A DNA stretch of 64,000 nucleotides. Source: Clostridiaceae bacterium. Its GTDB lineage: Bacteria > Bacillota > Clostridia > UBA1212 > DUPL01. The DNA is taken from the NCBI GenBank assembly GCA_012838385.1, contig DUPL01000044.1:1-64000 (forward strand), in the 5' to 3' direction. How positions within the stretch are numbered: the stretch's first letter is position 1; each line of letters opens with the position of its first letter. Of the stretch, positions 25,915-32,399 are shown piece by piece. The notes below the pieces were generated by a model. That model searched no databases. It saw only the letters and a program-made list of their open reading frames with translations, and was not told where the DNA came from. A program made the translations under genes and the position numbers.

Positions 25915-27356
25915 AAAGAGCACTATTGATACTGACAGTTGTCTTGTTGGTGATTTTTGCAGGATGCACGAACAAGGAAAGTGAACCAGGCAAATACATA
26001 ACCGTAAACGGGGATATAGAAGGCGTCTCTGTAGAAGTGAACTTGAGTGATATTTCAAAAGAAGAGATAGCAATAAAGGATACACTTTACAAAGGGGTGC
26101 GTTTGTCAAAGGTTCTTGAGAAGGTTTCACTACTGGCACCTGTTGATAAGAGCTATGTAATGATAACAGCCATAGACGGAGTGTCTGCACTAATTGATGC
26201 GGAGACTGCCAACTTGTGTCATGTTGTCGAAGTAGAAGGAGTTTTGAACATAAAGGCTCCGGAACATCCGAGGGTTGTTGGTATCAAGCATGTTCTTGAG
26301 ATTACAATAGTTGCCCATGAGGATGTGGAAATTTCTGATGAGAATTCTCTAAAAATTGTGGATCAAGAGGGTGACAGACGTATAAGTTTTGGAAACTGCA
26401 AGCTCCTTATGTTTGAGAAATCAGGTGAAAGTAGACAGAACGGAAATCTCGCTGTGAAGTATGTAAAGAAAGCGCCATTAAAGGCGGAAGAATTCATCGG
26501 CGATGATTTCGTACTTTACTTCGACAACTATGACATGCTGAAAGTGGATAGGGATTATGCAGGTGTTTTTGTTTGGGAAAATGGCAGAATATATTATGAA
26601 ACGGACGAGAGGTACGATAGTCCTGTTACAGGTATTGTGACAGGCGTCGACACCGTTATATTCGATGCCTTTGACATGATGAAGATATTATTGGATAAGA
26701 ATGAAATGGTTATGTTTATCCTGCCTGACGGGTTGTCTTACGAGCAGGTGGAATATTACAAGGATAACCTTACAATATTATCAGGCAATTACAAAAAAGC
26801 AGCCAGCGTGAACCCAGCCATATCAAATGTGGCTTTGGCAGCAATAATTACCGGACAATCACCTTTTGCAACAGGCATAACAAAGAGGGAAGTAAAAGCT
26901 CCTAACGTAAAGGACATTTTTGAATACGTTGTCAGTAAAGGGAAAACGGCATCATATATTGAAGGGAATTCAGTATTGGTTGTAACCTCGGAAAAGCCAA
27001 AACTGAATGTAGCCAACTCGGAAGGATATACTGATAAAGGCGTATTTGAAACAGCCATGTATGAACTGGGCAAAAATCCTGATTTTTTATTCATACATTT
27101 CCACGGCATTGATGATGTAAATCACGAGTACTCTCCTTTGTCAGAGGAAGCCAAGCAGAAGATATATGAAATAGAAGGATATATTAAAGAGCTGGTTAAA
27201 AACTTTTATGGGCATGTGATAATTGTGCCTGACCATGGAGCAGTGACTATAGAAGACACGGATGGGACAAAAAGAGGAAAACACAGCTTGTTCAAGTATG
27301 GAGACATGTATGTGCCCTTCTACTATTTTGAAAGGGGTAGTTTGATTGAAGAATAG
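25911..27356 (+). CDS. lipoprotein: molybdopterin-fold plus alkaline-phosphatase-superfamily domain
   Basis: The 481-residue protein begins with a lipoprotein signal (LLVIFAGC). Residues about 30-140 look like a SUOX-type fold (LYKGVRLSKVLEKV, then VMITAIDGVSALIDAE, then VVGIKHVLEITIV). The C-terminal 230 residues form an alkaline-phosphatase-superfamily domain with all expected ligands: Asp273 (FILPDGLS), nucleophile candidate Ser305 (NPAISN before ITGQSPFATGI), Asp401/Asp402 and His405 (GIDDVNH), Asp441/His442 (VPDHG), His458 (GKHS). It should hydrolyse a phosphoester or pyrophosphate outside the cell, for example a nucleotide from a dinucleotide cofactor. Overlaps both neighbours. Confidence 0.8.
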   Translation: MKRALLILTVVLLVIFAGCTNKESEPGKYITVNGDIEGVSVEVNLSDISKEEIAIKDTLYKGVRLSKVLEKVSLLAPVDKSYVMITAIDGVSALIDAETANLCHVVEVEGVLNIKAPEHPRVVGIKHVLEITIVAHEDVEISDENSLKIVDQEGDRRISFGNCKLLMFEKSGESRQNGNLAVKYVKKAPLKAEEFIGDDFVLYFDNYDMLKVDRDYAGVFVWENGRIYYETDERYDSPVTGIVTGVDTVIFDAFDMMKILLDKNEMVMFILPDGLSYEQVEYYKDNLTILSGNYKKAASVNPAISNVALAAIITGQSPFATGITKREVKAPNVKDIFEYVVSKGKTASYIEGNSVLVVTSEKPKLNVANSEGYTDKGVFETAMYELGKNPDFLFIHFHGIDDVNHEYSPLSEEAKQKIYEIEGYIKELVKNFYGHVIIVPDHGAVTIEDTDGTKRGKHSLFKYGDMYVPFYYFERGSLIEE

Positions 27357-27894
27357 GAATGTGCTTATTGCACTGGTTATATTGGTTGTACTTTCTATTC
27401 TGTTTGGTGTTATGCTGTTTGTCTTTATGAATGAAAACAAGAAAAACGTGGAGCAGTATGAAAAAAGGGAAATTGCAATTACCATCAATGGAGAGAGGGA
27501 AGTATATACCTTTGAAGAATTGATGGAGATAAGCCAGCCGGTTGATTTTAAGGCAATATACAAGCCTAGCAACAAGGAACCCATAGAAAAGACCTATACC
27601 GGAATAGAATTGAGGGACCTGCTTGAGAAGTTGGGGGCAGACTTGGAGAACATGAAACAGATTACATTTACTGCAAAAGACGGTTTTCAGAAAGTGTACC
27701 GGGCAGAGGATGTAAGGAAGGAAACCAATGTATTTATAACGCATTTGGTGAATGGAAAGCCTTTCAACGAAGGCATTGATGTGATGGCATATGAAAAGGA
27801 ACAGGAAGATGGCGGACCTTTTGTGGTAATAAAGGCGGAAGACAAAGTAAGCCAGAACAGAGTAAAAATGCTTGTAGAGATTGTGGTGGAATGA
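27346..27894 (+). CDS. membrane-anchored molybdopterin-fold protein
   Basis: The 182-residue protein has an N-terminal anchor helix (about 5-28) and an outside domain with the same SUOX-like order as the two preceding lipoproteins (KTYTGIELRDLLEKLG, then ITFTAKDGFQKVYRAEDV, then GGPFVVIKAEDK, then VKMLVEIVV). No cysteine is present. Start is TTG 27346, with AAAGGGG about 9 bases upstream and an 11-base overlap with the phosphatase gene. It is probably a third capture or docking protein for the ECF transporter. Confidence 0.7.
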   Translation: MKNRNVLIALVILVVLSILFGVMLFVFMNENKKNVEQYEKREIAITINGEREVYTFEELMEISQPVDFKAIYKPSNKEPIEKTYTGIELRDLLEKLGADLENMKQITFTAKDGFQKVYRAEDVRKETNVFITHLVNGKPFNEGIDVMAYEKEQEDGGPFVVIKAEDKVSQNRVKMLVEIVVE

Positions 27895-28556
27895 AACTTA
27901 CAGTAGAAAATCTAACAGTAATGTTTAAAAACAGAATTATACTTGATAATGTATCATTACAAGTTGAAGCAGGAGAAATTGTTGCAGTAGTCGGACCAAA
28001 TGGCAGTGGAAAATCCACACTTTGTACTGCAATTGCAGGTGTGTCTCAAAATTATGGACTGAGTACTGTTGGCAGAATAAGGATAGGTGACAAAGAGTTG
28101 TCCCAACTCAGTATTCATGAAAGATGCGCCTTGCTTGGTGTCATATTCCAGAATTCTGATAACTTTCTTTTTTCTCAATATGTTGAGGACGAGCTTCGGT
28201 TTGCGCCTGAAAATCTATGTGTTCCCAGGGCGGAAATTGAAACAAGAATAAAAGAAGCTTTGGATTTTACCGGTATTAGCTATTTAAGACATAGAAAAAT
28301 TCAGGAGCTTTCGGGAGGGGAGAAGAAGCTGGTTTCAATTGCGTCTGTTTTAACCATGATGAGCAAATTCCTAATAGCGGATGAAATAACTTCCGGAGTA
28401 GACGAGGACAGGAAGGTTCAGATACGGGAGATTCTAAGAAAACTAGCCAAAGACAATATTGGAATACTAATGATATCCCACAACAGAAACGATATTGAAA
28501 TTGCTGACAGAATATATGTATTAAAGGATGGCAAATTGCATGATAGAACTGATTGA
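27891..28556 (+). CDS. ECF transporter ATPase A
   Basis: The 221-residue ATPase has Walker A GPNGSGKST at 35-43, Q-loop VIFQNSDNFLFS, signature LSGGEKKL and Walker B FLIADEITSGVD with ISHN. The Q-loop fits energy-coupling factor ATPases. It overlaps the next ATPase gene and works as heterodimer with it. Confidence 0.9.
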   Translation: MKLTVENLTVMFKNRIILDNVSLQVEAGEIVAVVGPNGSGKSTLCTAIAGVSQNYGLSTVGRIRIGDKELSQLSIHERCALLGVIFQNSDNFLFSQYVEDELRFAPENLCVPRAEIETRIKEALDFTGISYLRHRKIQELSGGEKKLVSIASVLTMMSKFLIADEITSGVDEDRKVQIREILRKLAKDNIGILMISHNRNDIEIADRIYVLKDGKLHDRTD

Positions 28557-29193
28557 CGTATCCTTTGCGTATAACAAGAACAACATGGTTCTGAGAAATA
28601 TTACATATACATTCAAAGAAGGTGTACTGTATGTTTTGGGCGGAAAAAACGGCTCAGGCAAAACCACAATGGGAAAACTAATGTGCGGCCTTGTAAAGAC
28701 AAAACAAGGTATTGTCAAGGTAAGCGGAACCAATATATATAAAAAGACTGTTGGCGAGATATCAGAACATGTAGGGTATTTGTACCAGAATCCTGATTTG
28801 CAATTATTTGCACCGACCGTTTATGAAGAACTTGTTTTTCCTTATGAACTGAATGGAACACTGACTTATGAAATAAAAGAGAGGGCGGAAAAGCTGCTCC
28901 AGGTCTTCAAGCTTGAAGACAAAAAGGACACCTTTCCTCTGCTCATGTCCTTGGGAGAAAGACAGAGGCTTGCTCTTGCCACAATAATGATGAGGGACAC
29001 CAAATTCATTATATTTGATGAACCGACATCCTCCATTGATGCGGAATGCAAAGCAATGATACATGAATTTATATTAAGCTTTGTTGAAAATGGAGGAGGA
29101 GCTTTTATAATATCACATGATGAGGATTTCAATTTGAACGGAGTAAACGGCATGAATCTGAGGATGGAAGGTGGAATGCTGTATGAAAAGTAG
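28540..29193 (+). CDS. ECF transporter ATPase A'
   Basis: Second ATPase of the ECF module, 217 residues from ATG 28540 (MIELIDVSF); ATG 28528 is in frame but lacks a ribosome binding site. Motifs: Walker A GGKNGSGKTT, Q-loop YQNPDLQLFAP (diagnostic for ECF ATPases), signature SLGERQRLAL in place of LSGGQ, Walker B FIIFDEPTSSID, ISHDED. The altered signature resembles asymmetric ECF pairs. Overlaps A by 17 bases and T by 11. Confidence 0.9.
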   Translation: MIELIDVSFAYNKNNMVLRNITYTFKEGVLYVLGGKNGSGKTTMGKLMCGLVKTKQGIVKVSGTNIYKKTVGEISEHVGYLYQNPDLQLFAPTVYEELVFPYELNGTLTYEIKERAEKLLQVFKLEDKKDTFPLLMSLGERQRLALATIMMRDTKFIIFDEPTSSIDAECKAMIHEFILSFVENGGGAFIISHDEDFNLNGVNGMNLRMEGGMLYEK

Positions 29194-29920
29194 ACTGGAT
29201 CCAAGAATCACCATGTTGTTTATTGTACTGACATCCACACTGTCCGTCCTTGCCTCAAATGTATATTGGCTGCTGCTGGTCTTTTTATTGACCCTGTTGT
29301 TAAACATTGTATTCAGATTAAATCCATTGAAGACTCTGTACAGAATGAGAAGGCTTGTGTCAATGATAATCTTCATAGCCTTTTTCCAAAGCCTCACAAC
29401 TTCGGGAGGGAGACCAATTATTACTTTGCTCGGTGCAAATATTGTAACTTCCAAAGGACTTGTGGACAGCTTGTCTTTTGTACTCAGGATGGGCAACATA
29501 ATGCTGGCCGTCATGCTCGGTACAAAACATGACAGTCGTGATATGATAGACGGACTTGCAAAACTCAAGATTCCTTATGAGCTGGCCTTTATGACAGGAA
29601 TAGCACTCAAGTTTATTCCACTGTTTGGTCAGGAGTTTGCCGATAGAATAAAAGCCGTAAGTTTGAGAGGAATAAATATTAAGAAACTCAAGCTGTCAAA
29701 AAAGATAAAAATCTATTCACACATTTTGGTGCCTGCAATTTCCGGCAGCATTATCAAGAGCAGGGATATTGCCTCATCCATGGAGACAAGGGGATTCAGG
29801 GCGTATCCTGATAGAACCAATTTAAGAGTATTGAAACTAAAATTAGCAGACTATATCGCAATGATAATTGCATCATCAATATTTTTACTAATCATATACT
29901 TTATGTTTGCAAGGAGGTAG
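29183..29920 (+). CDS. ECF transporter transmembrane (T) component
   Basis: The 245-residue protein from ATG 29183 (GGTGG eight bases upstream) has about five to six helices and the EcfT signature near residues 200-222: SRDIASSMETRGF with YPDRT, where the long helices contact the ATPases. It completes the S-A-A'-T set in one operon, indicating a dedicated transporter rather than a shared module. MobB follows 2 bases after its stop. Confidence 0.9.
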   Translation: MKSRLDPRITMLFIVLTSTLSVLASNVYWLLLVFLLTLLLNIVFRLNPLKTLYRMRRLVSMIIFIAFFQSLTTSGGRPIITLLGANIVTSKGLVDSLSFVLRMGNIMLAVMLGTKHDSRDMIDGLAKLKIPYELAFMTGIALKFIPLFGQEFADRIKAVSLRGINIKKLKLSKKIKIYSHILVPAISGSIIKSRDIASSMETRGFRAYPDRTNLRVLKLKLADYIAMIIASSIFLLIIYFMFARR

Positions 29921-29922
29921 TT

Positions 29923-30663
29923 ATGAAAGTATTAACGGTAACGGGGCTTAGCGGAAGCGGAAAGACCACCGTAATAGAGAATTTGATAAAAGAACTAAAA
30001 AGAAGAGGTTATTCCATAGGAAGTGTAAAGGAGATTCATTATGAGGCGTTTGCCATTGATACTCCTGGAAAGAACACCTACAGACACAGACAAGCAGGAG
30101 CAGAAATTGTAACAGCAAGAGCTCACAATGAAACAGACATATTGTATCCCGGACACCTGCCGATTTACGAAGTGCTCTCCCACTATAATCAGGACTATGT
30201 TTTGCTTGAAGGAGTAAGGGACTGTGTGGCTCCGGAGATTGCTGTTTGCAAGGAAGATGCTGAGCCTGAAATAACTCCTCTTACGTTTGCAGTAAGTGGA
30301 AGGTTTGCAAACACCGGTGTTACGGAGTACAAGGGTCTTCCTGTAATATCAGCAGTTGATGACATAGGAAGACTGGCAGACCTTGTCGAGGAAAAGGTTC
30401 CGAGTTTAATGCATGATATAGAGTATGAATGCTGTGGTGAATGCGGTACGGATTGTAGAGGATTTCTTGCAAGGCTTCTGAAGGGAGAGGTTGTCAGTTC
30501 CGATTGCGTACTGAGTCAAAGAGAAGTCAAGTTGATTATCGACGGTCAGGATATTGTAATGGTGCCTTTTGTTCAAAGGATACTGAAAAACGCAGTGGTG
30601 GGAGTTGTATCGGAACTTAATGGGTACAAGGAAGGAAAGAAGATAGTAATAGAGATAGAATGA
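29923..30663 (+). CDS. mobB: MobB-like molybdopterin-guanine dinucleotide protein with Cys cluster
   Basis: MobB binds GTP and assists MobA in attaching GMP to molybdopterin. The 246-residue protein has an N-terminal P-loop (GLSGSGKTT, residues 8-16) and the MobB motifs KEIHYEAFAID, TYRHRQAGAEIV and DYVLLEGVRD. A C-terminal extension carries a Cys cluster (Cys170, Cys171, Cys174, Cys178, Cys195: CCGECGTDC ... SSDCV), which probably binds an Fe-S cluster or a metal. MobA is not in the window. Position inside the ECF operon links it to processing of the imported compound. Confidence 0.88.
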   Translation: MKVLTVTGLSGSGKTTVIENLIKELKRRGYSIGSVKEIHYEAFAIDTPGKNTYRHRQAGAEIVTARAHNETDILYPGHLPIYEVLSHYNQDYVLLEGVRDCVAPEIAVCKEDAEPEITPLTFAVSGRFANTGVTEYKGLPVISAVDDIGRLADLVEEKVPSLMHDIEYECCGECGTDCRGFLARLLKGEVVSSDCVLSQREVKLIIDGQDIVMVPFVQRILKNAVVGVVSELNGYKEGKKIVIEIE

Positions 30664-31313
30664 TGGGCGAAATTATTAAGCGGTTCGAGAGCAAGAAAAA
30701 CAGTGTTTTTCTAGTAAGTGTGGAAGGAATCATGCAAGTTGTAAAGGTGCATGAATCAGAGGAAAAAGCCTACTTTGAATCAGAGGTTTTAAAAAGGCTT
30801 TACTTGTATGCTAACGTACCAAAGGTTATTAAGGTAGAATCAAACAGGATCTACATGGAATACATAGAGGGAAAACTTGCTGTTGACTACTTTCTCGAAT
30901 GCGATACTGAAGAAGTAAAAGAACTGGCAAGACAGATGCTATCCTTTTGCCGGGTTTACTCAGACCAATTTGATAACTTCCGTTTGTCGGATACAAACTT
31001 CCGGAATTTTATCGTGGTTGAAATGGACGAAGAAATTGAATTGTACGGTGTTGATTTTGAGGAAAGGGAAGAAGGCACACTGATAAAAAGTGCAGCTGAA
31101 CTGTGTGCTTTCTCGTTTTTGTATGATGTTGATGCTTATAAGAAGAAAACCTTTTACAATACAATTGCATCAAATTGCTCCGAGCAGGAAGTTGACTTTT
31201 TAAACGACTATATTTTTAATAGCTTGAATAAGCTTATTAAAAGACGCAGATTGAATTTAAATGTTAAAAGTGTCTTTGAAGAATTGGTAATTGGCAACGG
31301 GCATATGGTATAA
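30660..31313 (+). CDS. small protein-kinase-fold phosphotransferase, unknown substrate
   Basis: The 217-residue protein shows a minimal kinase/APH-type fold: candidate ATP Lys29 (VVKVHESEE), helix-C Glu near 37-40, hinge YMEYIEGKLA, catalytic Asp111 and Asn116 (SDTNFRN) and metal Asp132 (GVDFEE). The glycine loop is short. It is related in layout to RIO/Kae1-associated and small-molecule kinases. ATGA overlap with mobB places it last in the cofactor operon. By analogy with vitamin salvage operons, it could phosphorylate an imported dephospho-cofactor, which is my inference. Confidence 0.7.
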   Translation: MMGEIIKRFESKKNSVFLVSVEGIMQVVKVHESEEKAYFESEVLKRLYLYANVPKVIKVESNRIYMEYIEGKLAVDYFLECDTEEVKELARQMLSFCRVYSDQFDNFRLSDTNFRNFIVVEMDEEIELYGVDFEEREEGTLIKSAAELCAFSFLYDVDAYKKKTFYNTIASNCSEQEVDFLNDYIFNSLNKLIKRRRLNLNVKSVFEELVIGNGHMV

Positions 31314-31314
31314 T
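31284..31314 (+). promoter_or_regulatory. possible promoter of the SDR gene
   Basis: TATAAT at 31309-31314 with TG at 31306-31307 (extended -10) and TTGGTA at 31284-31289, spacer 19. It overlaps the end of the kinase-like gene. Confidence 0.45.
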
Positions 31315-31359
31315 ATATAATCCATAGAGTTTGAATATGCGAAAAGGGAGTGAGATGGC

Positions 31360-32094
31360 ATGAAGGTAACACTCAAGGACAAGGTTGTAGTTGTAACTGG
31401 TGCGGGAGGCGGCATCGGCAGCGCCATCTGTGAGGGGGTGGCTAAAGAGGGTGCGAGGATTGCACTTTGCGGCGGCAACAACCTGGAAAAGCTGAATGCC
31501 TCAGCGGACATTATTAGGGAATACGGTGTTGACCCATATGTTCTTCCAGGTGATCTTGCCAACATGGATTTTCTGACAACTTGCATTGACAAAATAGCAC
31601 AGCATTTTGGCAGAATTGACATACTTATTAACAATGCCGGAATTGCACACAATGCTCCATTTGAAGAAACAAAAATGGAGGATTTTGACAGGATAATGAA
31701 TATAAACGTAAAGGTGCCTTTTGTTTTATGCCAGAAGGTGCTTCCATATTTGCGTGAATCGAATCATGCTACAATTATCAACATTGCATCTGTTGTTGCC
31801 CACAAAGGGTATGTAAATCAGGCAATATACACTGCATCCAAGCATGCCCTGCACGGGTTTACAAAATCGCTTGCAAACGAGGTCTATGCTGAAAATATTA
31901 GAGTTCATACTGTTTGTCCGGGTGGAGTATTTACCGATATGGTTAAGGTAACACGTCCGGATCTGACTGGTGAGGATATGATTATGCCTGAAGAGATTGC
32001 GGATATTGTCCTATTCCTCCTTACAAGAAGAGGCAATGCTGTCATTGACGATATCTGCGTGCGGAGAGCTGCAAAAAATCCATTTGATGTATGA
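31360..32094 (+). CDS. short-chain dehydrogenase/reductase
   Basis: The 244-residue NAD(P)-dependent oxidoreductase has the Rossmann motif TGAGGGIG (residues 13-20), LINNAG, the catalytic Ser (INIASVV), Tyr and Lys (YTASK) and CPGGV. It resembles 3-oxoacyl-reductase-like SDRs; the substrate is unknown. It lies 46 bases after the cofactor operon with a possible own promoter, and ends at a bidirectional terminator. Confidence 0.88.
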   Translation: MKVTLKDKVVVVTGAGGGIGSAICEGVAKEGARIALCGGNNLEKLNASADIIREYGVDPYVLPGDLANMDFLTTCIDKIAQHFGRIDILINNAGIAHNAPFEETKMEDFDRIMNINVKVPFVLCQKVLPYLRESNHATIINIASVVAHKGYVNQAIYTASKHALHGFTKSLANEVYAENIRVHTVCPGGVFTDMVKVTRPDLTGEDMIMPEEIADIVLFLLTRRGNAVIDDICVRRAAKNPFDV

Positions 32095-32097
32095 AAA

Positions 32098-32134
32098 AAA
32101 GAGGAAAAAACCATAATGGAGTTTTTTCCTCTTT
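32098..32134. terminator. bidirectional terminator
   Basis: Perfect 14-bp stem AAAGAGGAAAAAAC/GTTTTTTCCTCTTT (32098-32111, 32121-32134), 9-base loop. On the minus strand it is followed by TTTTTTT-like sequence. It separates the SDR (+) from the MoaD-like gene (-). Confidence 0.85.
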
Positions 32135-32138
32135 GCTT

Positions 32139-32399
32139 TTATCCCGCAATTATGACAGGAAATATTTTTATCCTGTCGCCATCTTTAATCGGATCGTTCC
32201 AGTTGTGTTTGACACTGTTTATGGTTGCAAATCCAACTTCTTCATCAGGAATGTTCAATAACGAAACAAGTTCATCCAATAGGATTTCATCTCTTCCGTC
32301 AATTGAGAGTTCAAAACTGTTCTCGTCGTCCTTGAACCTTTCCTTGTTGTACTTTTTCAATGTGTGAAACAGCTCAACAGTTATAACCATCTTAGACAA
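32139..32399 (-). CDS. MoaD/ThiS-like small sulfur-carrier protein ending in Ala-Gly
   Basis: The 86-residue beta-grasp protein (ITVELFHTLKKYN ... LLDELVSLLNIPDEEVGFATING-like core, then IKDGDRIKIFPVI) matches MoaD/ThiS. These are adenylated by MoeB/ThiF-type enzymes at a C-terminal Gly-Gly and carry thiocarboxylate sulfur into pterin dithiolene. This one ends in Ile-Ile-Ala-Gly, not Gly-Gly. It overlaps the AOR gene by 8 bases, as MoaD-like genes often do next to tungsten oxidoreductases, and it may serve tungstopterin maturation. A MoeB-like gene lies at 34741. Confidence 0.8.
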   Translation of the reverse strand: MSKMVITVELFHTLKKYNKERFKDDENSFELSIDGRDEILLDELVSLLNIPDEEVGFATINSVKHNWNDPIKDGDRIKIFPVIIAG

